This document shows, piece by piece, positions 47,206 through 55,723 of a DNA stretch of 64,000 nucleotides. The notes below the pieces were generated by a model. It did no database searches and had not been told where the DNA came from. It worked only from the letters and a program-made list of their open reading frames with translations. This DNA is from Fundicoccus ignavus. GTDB taxonomy: Bacteria; Bacillota; Bacilli; Lactobacillales; Aerococcaceae. The stretch is taken from assembly GCF_009659375.1 (NCBI RefSeq), contig NZ_WJQT01000003.1:149156-213155 (forward strand). The letters run 5' to 3'. Each line of letters starts with the position of its first letter. The first letter of the stretch is position 1. The position numbers were made by a program, and so were the translations under genes.

Positions 47206-48504
47206 ATGAATCAAATATTCAATGGTTTTTATAAAAAGACACCAAAAGAAAGATTAGAGATACTCCATAAATTAGGGTGGTCTAAAATTCGTCTTGATTT
47301 GTCTGATGAGACTGGCTTAGAGGAAGTTCAGTCAATCGACGATATTCAATTGCCAAATTTGGTAGCTGACCAAATGATTGAAAATTATGTGTTTAATTAT
47401 CAACTACCCTTAGGAGTAGCGGTTAATTTCATCGTGAATGATATACCTTATTCGGTTCCAATGGTTGTTGAAGAACCGAGTGTTATTGCGGCGGCAAGTA
47501 ATGGAGCGAAAAAGGTTGGGAATATTAAAGCTAAAATGCTCAAACGCGAAACAATTGGTCAAATAATATTACCAACCGTTGAAAAGCCAATGTTAATTCA
47601 AGAAATTATAAACTCGAATGAACAAGAATTGATGAAAATTGCCAAAGCCGCCAGTGAGAATATGGTTAAAAGGGGTGGTGGTCCACGTAAAATTTGGACA
47701 CAAACCTTCGAAGGTGACAGTGGTGCCTTTGTCACAACTTATATTTCGTTTGATCCATGTGAAGCTATGGGAGCTAATGCTCTAAATACTGTACTGGAGA
47801 ATGTTGCACCACGAATTGCCACGTTAACGGAACACGAGCCATTAATGAGTATTCTTTCAAATTATGCTACTGAAGCAATTGTAACAGCTCGTTGTGAAAT
47901 ACCGATTATTAGTTTAGATAAGGATGCTATGTTAGCGGAAGAAATAGCACACAATATTGCTCTAGCGAGTGAATATGCACAAATTGATCCTTATCGTGCC
48001 ACTACACATAACAAAGGGATTATGAATGGCATTGATGCAGTGTTAATTGCAACTGGGAATGATTGGCGTGCCGTTGAGGCGGGGGTTCACGCTTATGCCT
48101 CTCGTTCAGGTGTTTATCGTGGCTTGTCCAAATGGAAGATTGACCATTCAACAAATGAGCTTGTTGGCGAAATTGAATTACCCTTACAATTAGCGACAGT
48201 AGGTGGAACGATATCTGTTCATCCTACAGCCCAATGGGCTTTAGATTTATTACATCAACCTACTGCGAATGAGTTAGCTGAAATTGTCGCTTCGGTAGGT
48301 CTGGCACAAAATTTTGCTGCGATTCGTGCATTAGTGACAGAAGGCATTCAAAAAGGTCATATGGCTTTACAAGCACGGAGTTTAGCTTTACAAATAGGCG
48401 CTGATTTAACAGAGGTCGATGAAGTTGTAAAAAAACTACGTGAATCCGGCATAATGAATAGTACTAAAGCGAAAGAAATACTGAGTCTTTTGAGGGGAAA
48501 ATAG
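47206..48504 (+). CDS. mvaA: Hydroxymethylglutaryl-CoA reductase, class II
   Basis: Reduces HMG-CoA to mevalonate, the first committed precursor of isoprenoids in lactic acid bacteria. The 432 residues carry class II blocks: EEPSVIAAASNGAKKVG with the catalytic Glu, ENMVKRGGGPRKIW, HNKGIMNGIDAVLIATGNDW with the Lys/Asn pair, and GTISVHPTAQWA. TAGGAGGC precedes ATG. It is not fused to a thiolase, unlike the MvaE protein of enterococci. It supplies the polyprenyl chains used by uppP substrates and by dmkB. Confidence 0.95.
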   Translation: MNQIFNGFYKKTPKERLEILHKLGWSKIRLDLSDETGLEEVQSIDDIQLPNLVADQMIENYVFNYQLPLGVAVNFIVNDIPYSVPMVVEEPSVIAAASNGAKKVGNIKAKMLKRETIGQIILPTVEKPMLIQEIINSNEQELMKIAKAASENMVKRGGGPRKIWTQTFEGDSGAFVTTYISFDPCEAMGANALNTVLENVAPRIATLTEHEPLMSILSNYATEAIVTARCEIPIISLDKDAMLAEEIAHNIALASEYAQIDPYRATTHNKGIMNGIDAVLIATGNDWRAVEAGVHAYASRSGVYRGLSKWKIDHSTNELVGEIELPLQLATVGGTISVHPTAQWALDLLHQPTANELAEIVASVGLAQNFAAIRALVTEGIQKGHMALQARSLALQIGADLTEVDEVVKKLRESGIMNSTKAKEILSLLRGK

Positions 48505-48648
48505 TTTTATTAGGCATTAAACTTTTATTAAGATATAATAAAATGACAGTTTTTACTTATTTTTTTCGTAAATAATGGTAGAATATTTAATGCTGGCTAA
48601 TCAAGCAGTTGATTAGCATTTAAATTGTAAGATTGATGGAGGAATGTA

Positions 48649-49848
48649 ATGGATACAAAAGTCGGAATAGATAAGATGAGTGTCTATCTACCACACTTTT
48701 ATCTTGAGATGGAAGAATTAGCGACAGCTCGTGGAGTTGAAGTTGAGAAATATACTATCGGAATTGGTCAGAATAAAATGGCAGTTCCCACAATCGAGGA
48801 AGATATTGTGGCACTTGGTGCTAATGCTGCCAAGCAAATATTAACTGAAGAAGATAAAGGTGCAATTGATCAAGTTATTTTTGCAACAGAATCAAGTTTT
48901 GATTATTCTAAAGCTTCAAGTACTTATATACATGAGTTACTTGAAATTCAACCTTTTGCTAAATCTTTTGAAGTAAAAGAGGCATGTTATGGTGCAACGG
49001 CTGCTTTACAATTAGCCTGTGATTATGTCCGATTACGTCCTAATCGTAAAGTTTTAGTTATTTCAGCAGATGAAGCACGCTATGGATTAGAAACGGGTGG
49101 CGAACCAACTCAAGGCGCAGGGGCAATCGCCATGTTAATCAGTGCTGACCCACAAATCCTTGCGCTTGATATGGATAGTATTAGTATTACTGATAATCAA
49201 TTTGATTTCTGGCGTCCGGATTACTCTGAATATTCAATGGTTGATGGTAAATTTTCAACAGAGTTGTACAAAAATATATTCACGAGAATTATGACGAAAA
49301 TGGAAGCGACTCAACCAGAAAAGTTAAAACAATTGAGAGCAATGACATTCCACTTACCGTTTACTAAAATGGGTAAAAAAGCATTAGGTAGCTATGAAGA
49401 GCTGGCAGACTCAGTCTTTAATGAAGAAGAAAAAACAGCGTTATTAAATACGTGGAAAAGTTACTTTGAAGAGAGTGCAAGATTGAATAAAGAAGTAGGG
49501 AACGTTTATACAGCATCGCTGTTTTTAAGTTTAGTTTCCTTATTGATTTTTGCAGAAGATTTAAAGAGTGGTGACCAAATTGGTCTATTCAGCTATGGTT
49601 CAGGAGCGGTAGCTGAACTATTGGTTGGTACAATTCAAGATGGATTTCTAAATGCACTTAACAAAGATGTGATCGTTCAGCATTTTAATAATCGAGAAGC
49701 GATTGATATTGAACGTTATGAAGCGATTTTTAACGAGGCGGTCCCAACAGATGATTCAAAAACAACGATTAAAGGACCGATTGAAACGGCTGGTTTCTAT
49801 TTAGCTGAAGTAGATGCGCACCGACGTTATTATAAATATCGTGATTAA
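48649..49848 (+). CDS. mvaS: Hydroxymethylglutaryl-CoA synthase
   Basis: Condenses acetyl-CoA with acetoacetyl-CoA to HMG-CoA. The 399 residues open with KVGIDKMSVYLPHFYLEMEE. The nucleophilic Cys is in VKEACYGATAALQLAC, the Glu in VIFATESSFDYSK, and the His in MTFHLPFTKMGKKAL. TGGAGGA precedes ATG. It lies 144 bp after mvaA, with an AT-rich gap that includes an inverted repeat (CTAATCAAGCAGTTGATTAG near 48598) and a likely promoter, so the two may be separately initiated. Confidence 0.95.
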   Translation: MDTKVGIDKMSVYLPHFYLEMEELATARGVEVEKYTIGIGQNKMAVPTIEEDIVALGANAAKQILTEEDKGAIDQVIFATESSFDYSKASSTYIHELLEIQPFAKSFEVKEACYGATAALQLACDYVRLRPNRKVLVISADEARYGLETGGEPTQGAGAIAMLISADPQILALDMDSISITDNQFDFWRPDYSEYSMVDGKFSTELYKNIFTRIMTKMEATQPEKLKQLRAMTFHLPFTKMGKKALGSYEELADSVFNEEEKTALLNTWKSYFEESARLNKEVGNVYTASLFLSLVSLLIFAEDLKSGDQIGLFSYGSGAVAELLVGTIQDGFLNALNKDVIVQHFNNREAIDIERYEAIFNEAVPTDDSKTTIKGPIETAGFYLAEVDAHRRYYKYRD

Positions 49849-49851
49849 TAG

Positions 49852-49897
49852 AAAGCTATTTGAGTATACATATTGTATATTCAGATAGCTTTTTTAT
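49852..49897 (+). terminator. Terminator after mvaS
   Basis: A 19-bp stem with GU pairs from AAAGCTATTTGAGTATACA to TGTATATTCAGATAGCTTT, then T run. Confidence 0.9.
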
Positions 49898-49984
49898 TGT
49901 ATTAGGAATTATTAGTTTTAGGTTGAATTTCCAACCTTTCTGCTTAGTTCAACTTATTGTTTTCAATTCGACGGTTGATTATTA

Positions 49985-50066
49985 CGCGCCTTCAGGCCCA
50001 CCTATTCGTCCTATCGAGTCTTTCAATATCCAATTGGAGTCCACTGGTACGCAGATCGAGTCCAGT
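49985..50066 (+). mobile_element. Orphan IS21-type end (remnant)
   Basis: Regularly spaced GAGTCC-like hexamers (CGAGTCT, GGAGTCC, CGAGTCC) at about 21-bp intervals, with the shared blocks CCACCTATTCGTC and TCAATATCCAATTGGAGTCC. The same blocks occur on the opposite strand in the IS21 left end at 52694-52810. No transposase frame adjoins it, so it is a solo end or the scar of an excised or deleted copy. The rest of the gap 49898-50136 holds only a short AATAGCCATGC hairpin. Confidence 0.6.
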
Positions 50067-50136
50067 AAAATAGCCATGCCAATTTCAGCATGACTATTTC
50101 ATATACTGAGACTTGGCTTGAATACAAATGTATTTT

Positions 50137-50181
50137 TAAAAAAAAACTCCACATCAGGAAGAAGATGTTCCTGAGTAGAGC
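50137..50181 (-). terminator. Terminator of the downstream minus-strand lipoprotein gene
   Basis: On the minus strand CTCTACT-CAGGAA faces TTCCTG-ATGTGGAG with one bulge, followed by nine T. It lies 75 bp after the lipoprotein stop. Confidence 0.75.
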
Positions 50182-50256
50182 TTTGTATCTAAGATGGAAT
50201 TAGATGGAGATCAACCGGCCCCCTCATATCAGTGAGTCTAGTCATTGACCTAAAAA

Positions 50257-50922
50257 TTAAGCCATTCTATTAAACAACAAATAGACGAGGAATATTGTTA
50301 ACGCAAAAGCAATAATTGCTTGGATTTTAATAAATAATAAGGCATTATCAGCAGGTTCTGCATCCTTATATCGGAAACCACCTTCTATATACCAAACCCA
50401 CCTCGGTTTAAACCAACCAATTAATCCAGCAATCAACGTGAATAAAGGCAACCAACCCCCGGCTAGTGAAAGCCTAAAATTATGTTCCTGATCATCCCCC
50501 TCTTGTTGTTGAGCTAGGCGAACCATTCGCACGAAGGTTTCGTCCTCCAATTCCGTCGGGTTCTGTGATAGAACGACAGTATCTTCCGTCTCTTGATACT
50601 CAATCACTTGATCACCATACTGAATGATTTGATTGTCTAAATGAACCGTTGCTTTGAAAATCTCCCATCGTCTTTCACCACCCATACTAAACATGCCATT
50701 TAAACGTTCATATTCAGGGTAAAGTGGATCTCTTGTCATGTCTTTCAAATTATCTTCATACTCATCGTAGAGATACTCATTTAGTTCACGGTAACGATCA
50801 CGTTGTTGTTGATCATAGGCTTCATCATATGTAGCGACTTCCTGAGCACTCTCTGTACGACATCCTACAACGACTAAAGTCATTGACAATAAAAGAAAAA
50901 TGAGTTTAAACAGTTTAGACAC
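50257..50922 (-). CDS. Lipoprotein with C-terminal membrane helices, unknown function
   Basis: 221 residues. The lipobox is TLVVVGCRTE, next a Tyr/Arg/Glu-rich helical segment (DRYRELNEYLYDEYEDNL), a small beta part, then two transmembrane helices at the C-terminus (GGWLPLFTLIAGLIGWF and IQAIIAFALTIFLVYLLF). Between the helices lies WVWYIEGGFRYKDAEPAD, which resembles the DUF6199-type WY-KDAEPS signature; this is a weak call. GTG 50922 is 8 bp after AAGGAG and is preferred over GTG 50931. A protein anchored both by lipid and by C-terminal helices is unusual. It stands alone in an accessory strip. Confidence 0.65.
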   Translation of the reverse strand: MSKLFKLIFLLLSMTLVVVGCRTESAQEVATYDEAYDQQQRDRYRELNEYLYDEYEDNLKDMTRDPLYPEYERLNGMFSMGGERRWEIFKATVHLDNQIIQYGDQVIEYQETEDTVVLSQNPTELEDETFVRMVRLAQQQEGDDQEHNFRLSLAGGWLPLFTLIAGLIGWFKPRWVWYIEGGFRYKDAEPADNALLFIKIQAIIAFALTIFLVYLLFNRMA

Positions 50923-51156
50923 CTGACCCACTCCTTCGTCTATATTTACTCTATTATAATTGTTTTAGTGACTTCTCACAAATGAAAGACTCTAAGATCC
51001 TTCCTTTCAAAATAAAAACCTCTATCATACAATTTAAAAATACCATGATGATTAATTCTTTTTTGCCAAAAAATTTAATTAAGAGACAGCTTGCTTAATA
51101 GATGATATAATTTAAATAATTAACTAAGAGATTTTTTAGAATAAGGAGGAGCCATT

Positions 51157-51678
51157 ATGGCTATTAAAAAATATGCAATACGTCTTTTGAGTGGCTTATA
51201 TTTAGGATTATCACTTATGTCCCCGTTTTTGTACTCGACTAAGATGGGGCTTTGGCAAAATAATACAAGTCATCACATTGTATTAACGCCCTTATACTTA
51301 ATCATAACCCTAACTACTTATATTTTTTTGAACGCTTCTAAATATGCTATTTATGATTTACTCCAAAATCGATTGAATGTTTCAGAAGTAGAAAGTAAAA
51401 ACGAGATGGATAGAATTAGTTTATTGGCTAACCTCACTGCAATTATTTTATTTGTAAGTGTTCTTTTCTCCAGAACCTTTCCGTTGGGAATTAATGATGA
51501 GTTTATAAAATTAACCGTCATTTTGACTATCTTACTCATTGGGATAACCATCAATCATTTTTTAGATAAAAAATTTAGATACAACGATAGGGATTTTGAA
51601 TTTGCATTTATCCACTACATTCTAGCCGTCTTAATCCTTCTATTAAATGCAATAGCTTTACTGGCTATAATCATTTAA
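51157..51678 (+). CDS. Small integral membrane protein of unknown function
   Basis: 173 residues with four to five hydrophobic helices (LLSGLYLGLSLMSPFL, IVLTPLYLIITLTTYIFL, LLANLTAIILFVSVLF, KLTVILTILLIGITINHFL, FIHYILAVLILLLNAIALL). A polar loop (NRLNVSEVESKNEMDRIS) follows the second helix. No known motif. TAAGGAGGAG precedes ATG at good spacing, and it ends at a terminator, so it is a real, monocistronic gene. Nearby debris suggests that it lies in a variable region. Confidence 0.7.
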   Translation: MAIKKYAIRLLSGLYLGLSLMSPFLYSTKMGLWQNNTSHHIVLTPLYLIITLTTYIFLNASKYAIYDLLQNRLNVSEVESKNEMDRISLLANLTAIILFVSVLFSRTFPLGINDEFIKLTVILTILLIGITINHFLDKKFRYNDRDFEFAFIHYILAVLILLLNAIALLAIII

Positions 51679-51696
51679 TCGCCTTTCATTCTAAGT

Positions 51697-51735
51697 AAAA
51701 ACAGGAGCCCTGTATTTTGGCTCCTGTTTTTATTT
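51697..51735 (+). terminator. Terminator after the small membrane protein gene
   Basis: AAAAACAGGAGCC pairs with GGCTCCTGTTTTT around CTGTATTTT, with T-rich tail. Confidence 0.9.
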
Positions 51736-51929
51736 ATTAAATTAGATTACTTAATTTAAGTCGCTCTCTTTAATGAGTACTCGATTTCGCATAAATTGAC
51801 CGATTAAAGGCGTATGAATGGCTGGTATAAGAAAATCAAGACACCGGTCATTGTTGATGAAAATAAGACCAGTGGTGGTGCTTGTAAGGCATAAGCGACG
51901 CTACGCCGATAGCGGAACCTGTCATCGAA

Positions 51930-52218
51930 TTTGCAATCAGACAGACTTCATGCATAATGAAGACAATACAGTCGAGATGAAAATCTTCTACGATGCGGAT
52001 ACTGAAGTCATTCTTAGTGCACAATTCTTGTCTACTGCGGATGTAACACAAGTTGCGAATACGTTGTCATTAGCGATTACGCTAAAATGACTTTAACCGA
52101 CTTAGCCCAAGCAAACTTCTTCTTCCAACCAGGATTCAGTCGTCCATGGCACTTCTTAAATATTCTGGCTCTAAGAGCACAAGGACAAGCATACGGTTCA
52201 ACAAAAATGTTGTTTTAA
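51930..52218 (+). pseudogene. nox: nox pseudogene: C-terminal remnant of NADH oxidase
   Basis: The first frame reads DNTVEMKIFYDADTEVILSAQ and then ADVTQVANTLSLAITLK before a stop at 52088-52090. One base further along the homology resumes as MTLTDLAQANFFFQPGFSRP, then WHFLNILAL and a stop at 52216-52218. Together these are the dimerisation-domain end of Nox/CoA-disulfide reductase flavoproteins (compare TxxVTQSxNTLS and DFFFQPHFDxPWNYLN). The missing base lies in the A run near 52086. The N-terminal FAD and NADH domains are absent; upstream sequence to about 51740 shows no recognisable nox part. The remnant abuts an IS21 fragment. Confidence 0.75.
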
Positions 52219-52615
52219 TTATCAAATGGCGGTATTGATCAATATGCCTTTGATAATCTTCGCAGAATTTAGTGTATCCAACCGGGATACCGTTGGTATC
52301 CTTACAGAGATCCACATACTCTTGCCATAGAAGCTTAAGGGTTACTCCGACTCCTTGTAGCTCCTTATGGATCTTTTCGTAATCAGGAAGTGTATACAAC
52401 ACCTCTGATTGATGTCGTTCAGGGAAGAACTTCCGATAGACTTCATTGTCCGAAAGCTCTTCAATATCTTCGTAGGTCAACTTTAACTTATCTGCCCGTT
52501 TGAAGACTTCGCTCACAGAACTGCGCCCAACTTTCTGTGTCTTAGCGATCATGTTTCGAGAAAATCCCTGGTCTCGATATTGCATCACTAATTTCACTGG
52601 TATTTTTCTGGTCAT
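52219..52615 (-). pseudogene. istA: Truncated IS21-family transposase IstA
   Basis: ATG 52615 has GGAGG at 10 bp. The first ~125 residues are typical IstA: MTRKIPVKLVMQYRDQGFSR (a helix-turn-helix with KVGRSSVSEVFKRADKLKL) and VTLKLLWQEYVDLCKDTNG. Homology ends about HIDQYRHL, where the frame runs into the nox remnant. The DDE catalytic domain and istB are missing, so it cannot transpose. The junction lies within a few bases of the nox stop. Confidence 0.85.
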
Positions 52616-52693
52616 AAAAAAATAGCCTCCTTCGTGTATTTTTTTAGAAGTATCCAACTTCTAAACTAACTATACACAAAAGAGACTATTAAG

Positions 52694-52810
52694 TGGACTC
52701 GAAGCGCGAATCAGTTGCCTTGAAGGGCGTATTTAGTTCAAAAACAGGGGTGGACTTGATTGGCGAATAGGTGGACTCGAATTGGATATTGGCGGACTCG
52801 GGAGCGCGAA
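52694..52810 (-). mobile_element. IS21-type left end with four terminal repeats
   Basis: Upstream of istA the plus strand reads TGGACTCGAAGCGCGAA (52694), TGGACTTGATTGGCGAA (52751), TGGACTCGAATTGGATA (52772) and CGGACTCGGGAGCGCGAA (52793). These are repeated transposase-binding motifs of the kind seen at IS21-family ends. The end abuts the third dispersed repeat, which it seems to have truncated. Confidence 0.7.
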
Positions 52811-52819
52811 ATAATCACG

Positions 52820-53008
52820 ACGGTCGCTTTCAAAGCTCTATTGATGATTGTGACTTACGGTCTTTTCCAGCTCAATCGGCAAGGTTCTGTCTAAATTGCA
52901 GTGCTCAAAGTCAGAGCAAACTACACCGATTGCCTTTTGTACCGCTTGGGAACAACAGTCGCTGTGTTACGCTTAATATCCCGGTAAAAGTAACGCAATA
53001 TTATCCAA
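52820..53008 (+). repeat. Dispersed ~200-bp palindromic repeat, copy 3 (5' truncated)
   Basis: Shares GGTCGCTTTCAAAGC, TTTTCCAGCTCAATCGGC, TCTGTCTA, AAGTCAGAGCAAACTAC, CCGATTGCC, TTTGTACCGCT and a GTCGCTG tail with copy 1. The left outer arm is missing, replaced by the IS21 end, so the repeat was there before the IS. Divergence from copies 1 and 2 is larger than theirs from each other. Confidence 0.7.
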
Positions 53009-53557
53009 TTAAGAATGCTAAACGGAAGCTTAATTAACCGTTCTTTCTGTAATAGTATTGAAAAATCGGAATAAACTTAAAAAATGCCGTAGAGTTCATA
53101 CTCTAAAAGAAATGACTTTAGTAGTAATTAATAATACGTAATCGATAAAAGCGTGAGCTACATAGCAGATTGGATGAGTGAATTTTTCATAAAATAATAA
53201 TTTTAATATGTTAATACTTAAGAAGAGATAAAATTTCATACAATGGATTAATTATGGTATAAATAATTTATCGAGTGAGTTACAAAAATCAAATGTATTG
53301 AAGGAAAGAAACGTATGTTTACTTAGACAAGTATGGATGAAAAGGAGGTAAGATATTATAAAGTTGAATTGAATGAAATAATTTTAATGATTGTAAAAAA
53401 ATATATAAAATTATAATTAAAAATGATACACTATGGTTTCAATCTCGTTTAATGCTTATAGAATAGTCTTTTTAGTGAAGAGAGTTATGGTGACATGATA
53501 AAAATATTAAACTATCAATATCAGCGGAGTGGAAGAAAAAAAATAATTTTTTGGATT
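53009..53557. other. Long gene-free AT-rich stretch before the atp operon
   Basis: About 550 bp with no convincing gene. A strong AAAGGAGGT at about 53341 is followed by no start codon at proper spacing (only ATA). ATG 53387 opens a 9-codon frame without a ribosome binding site. No atpI-like frame is found, although atpI often stands here. A hairpin GTAGAGTTCATACTCTA lies at about 53090. Confidence 0.4.
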
Positions 53558-53604
53558 TGTAAACGTTGTCTTGATTTGTATTCGTTTGAACAAAGTGCTA
53601 GAAT
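53558..53604 (+). promoter_or_regulatory. atp operon promoter with near-consensus cre site
   Basis: TTGTAT at 53576-53581, a 17-bp spacer and TAGAAT at 53599-53604 form the promoter, about 95 bp before atpB. Just upstream, 53558-53571 (TGTAAACGTTGTCT) matches the CcpA consensus TGWAANCGNTNWCA at every fixed position except the last. A cre centred near -50 suggests either activation or repression by CcpA according to sugar supply; the direction cannot be told from sequence. Confidence 0.6.
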
Positions 53605-53698
53605 GAGTATCGCAAGTCAGTGATTACGCATTTTACAAGCATTCTTAGAAGATTTGTCGAGTGTGAAATCATAATAAATTAGGAAAGAAGGTTTAAAT

Positions 53699-54415
53699 GT
53701 GGAGGAAACACTTGTCATTAACGTATTAGGCTTGTCAATTGGGGTTAATACATTGATTTCATTAGTGGCTACAGTGCTTTTGGTTTGGGTCTTCTGTATG
53801 GTGAGTACAAAAAACATGTCAGTTGATAAACCGGGGAAAGCTCAGCTTATGCTTGAGTGGGTTTATGATTTTGTTCGTGGTCTCGTAGGCGGAGCTATCA
53901 CTGATTCAAAAGTACAGATGTATAACTTATTAGGCATGACATTACTATTGTTTGTATTTATTGCCAATATGGTAGGTCTTGGCTTTATATTAACAATCAA
54001 AGATTACTCTTTGTGGAAAAGTCCAACAGGCGATCCGATTGTTTGTTTGGCTTTAGCGCTTATCATGATTATTATGTCGCACTATCTTGGTGTCGATAAG
54101 CTAGGTTTTAAGCAATACATTAAATCAAGTTATATGCAGCCAGTATCATTTATGTTGCCCATCAATATTATTGAAGAGTTTACAAACACGCTAACTTTAG
54201 CATTACGTTTGTACGGTAATATATTTGCTGGTGAAGTTTTATTAGGCTTAATTGCGAGTTTGGGTGGATCGTTCTTCCCAGTAACTTGGGTTATAGGTAT
54301 ACCGTTACAAATGGTATGGCAAGGATTTTCGTTGTTTATAGGATCTATCCAAGCCTATATTTTCGTAACGCTAACAATGGTTTATATGTCACATAAAGTT
54401 GAAACAGAACATTAA
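53699..54415 (+). CDS. atpB: F-type ATP synthase subunit a
   Basis: Membrane subunit forming the two proton half-channels next to the c-ring. The 238 residues form five to six helices. The essential arginine is in LTLALRLYGNIFAGEVLLGL, and the last helix has IGSIQAYIFVTLTMVYMSH. It starts with GTG, 7 bp after AGAAGG; the first codons (VEETLVINVLG) match the short outside N-terminus of Bacilli. First gene of atpBEFHAGDC. In acid-producing bacteria without a proton-pumping chain the complex mostly runs as an ATP-driven proton pump. Confidence 0.94.
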   Translation: MEETLVINVLGLSIGVNTLISLVATVLLVWVFCMVSTKNMSVDKPGKAQLMLEWVYDFVRGLVGGAITDSKVQMYNLLGMTLLLFVFIANMVGLGFILTIKDYSLWKSPTGDPIVCLALALIMIIMSHYLGVDKLGFKQYIKSSYMQPVSFMLPINIIEEFTNTLTLALRLYGNIFAGEVLLGLIASLGGSFFPVTWVIGIPLQMVWQGFSLFIGSIQAYIFVTLTMVYMSHKVETEH

Positions 54416-54438
54416 AAGATTAAGAGGAGAATGAATAA

Positions 54439-54651
<213 letters not shown>

Positions 54652-54683
54652 TAATAACAATAAATTGGAGGAGCGATAATTTT

Positions 54684-55190
54684 ATGTCATTTTTATTATT
54701 AAGTAGCGGCAATACCGCTTTAGGTCATACCGTGATGACGATGATTTCTTTTATCGTCCTGCTTTTAATTATTCGTAAAGTTGCATGGGGACCATTAATG
54801 AATATTCTTGAAGAACGTGCTAAGAAGATTACAGATGATATTTCAACTGCAGAAAACGAAAAAGCAGAGAGCGAAGAAGCTAACCGCGAAGCTCAAGCAG
54901 ATTTAAGACAAGCTAAAACAGAGGCAAGTCAAATCATTTTACAAGCAAAGAAACAAAGTGTATTAGTTCAAGATTCTATGATCAACGATGCTAAAGCAGA
55001 AGTTGAACGTATGCAAGAAGCTGCAAGACGTGAAATTGAAATGGAACGTAAACGCATCATGCATGAAATGCGTGAAGAAATTACAAGCATTTCAATTGAA
55101 GTTGCTGAGAAAGTATTGAATCGTGAAATTAAAGAAGAGGATCACCGTCGTATAGTAGATGATTTTATTCAAGGAATGGATGATTTATAA
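54684..55190 (+). CDS. atpF: F-type ATP synthase subunit b
   Basis: Peripheral stalk: one N-terminal transmembrane helix (TVMTMISFIVLLLIIRKVAWG) and a long charged coiled coil to the end, 168 residues, which is normal. The WGPLMNILEERAKKITDDIS transition is typical. Its ATG is 13 bp after GGAGGAG. It overlaps atpH by one base (TAATG). Its length is normal and it holds no fused delta sequence, which matters for the unusual delta subunit that follows. Confidence 0.94.
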   Translation: MSFLLLSSGNTALGHTVMTMISFIVLLLIIRKVAWGPLMNILEERAKKITDDISTAENEKAESEEANREAQADLRQAKTEASQIILQAKKQSVLVQDSMINDAKAEVERMQEAARREIEMERKRIMHEMREEITSISIEVAEKVLNREIKEEDHRRIVDDFIQGMDDL

Positions 55191-55723
55191 TGGCCGGGGA
55201 AAATAAAGTTGATTTAAATAAAGTAACAGAAACACCTCAAGCAAAGACGGGATCTATGCGAGAAAGAGTCATCGTCAGAGAAAAAAAACATGAGGATGAG
55301 TTGTTGAGAAAAATCAAATCAGAACAAGCGACTCAGAAGGTAGCGAAAATTGATAATGCTTTAAAAACAACTAGTACCTCTGCAACAAATTCTGAAGCGG
55401 ATTTGTTGAAACAAGTCAAAGATTCAGACAACTCTGATGTATTTGTTGAAGACATTTTAAAAGATAATGGTACTGCTGAATCATTGATGATTACGAGTGC
55501 CGTTCCTTTAACAGATGATGAGAAAGAAAAAATTGTTCGTAAGTTTATTGAAAAAACAGATAAAACTTTAAAAAGAATCACTACAGTTGTTGATGCAAAT
55601 TTAATCACTGGGATTCGTTTACAAAGTGAATCTTTCTACTATGAAAATAGTGCTCAAAAAACATTACGTGAATTACAAAGCTACATTGAAAGAACTTGGA
55701 CACAGGAGGATGAGTTGAATTGA
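55190..55723 (+). CDS. atpH: F-type ATP synthase subunit delta with atypical N-terminal half
   Basis: Joins the peripheral stalk to the top of F1. Residues from about 98 on are recognisable OSCP/delta C-terminal domain: [20 protein letters not shown], then a beta-hairpin with [14 protein letters not shown] and a final helix [13 protein letters not shown]. The first ~95 residues do not show the six-helix bundle that binds the alpha N-termini. The usual RYAKALFELA opening is missing and replaced by a charged, Ser/Thr/Lys-rich stretch ([29 protein letters not shown]) that looks disordered. Total length (177) is normal, so it is a replacement and not a truncation. Start ATG overlaps the atpF stop; the stop overlaps atpA. 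Confidence 0.85.
   Translation: MAGENKVDLNKVTETPQAKTGSMRERVIVREKKHEDELLRKIKSEQATQKVAKIDNALKTTSTSATNSEADLLKQVKDSDNSDVFVEDILKDNGTAESLMITSAVPLTDDEKEKIVRKFIEKTDKTLKRITTVVDANLITGIRLQSESFYYENSAQKTLRELQSYIERTWTQEDELN

Noticed and set aside
49860..50093. 77-codon frame after mvaS
   Set aside because: It starts inside the mvaS terminator and runs through the IS21-type end; there is no ribosome binding site.
51818..52090. 90-codon frame as a real small protein
   Set aside because: Its second half is the C-terminus of NADH oxidase continued in another frame after a one-base shift; the first half has no homology and no ribosome binding site.
53341..53420. Small gene after a strong AAAGGAGGT (possible atpI)
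   Set aside because: No ATG, GTG or TTG at useful spacing with a frame longer than nine codons; no hydrophobic helices as in AtpI.
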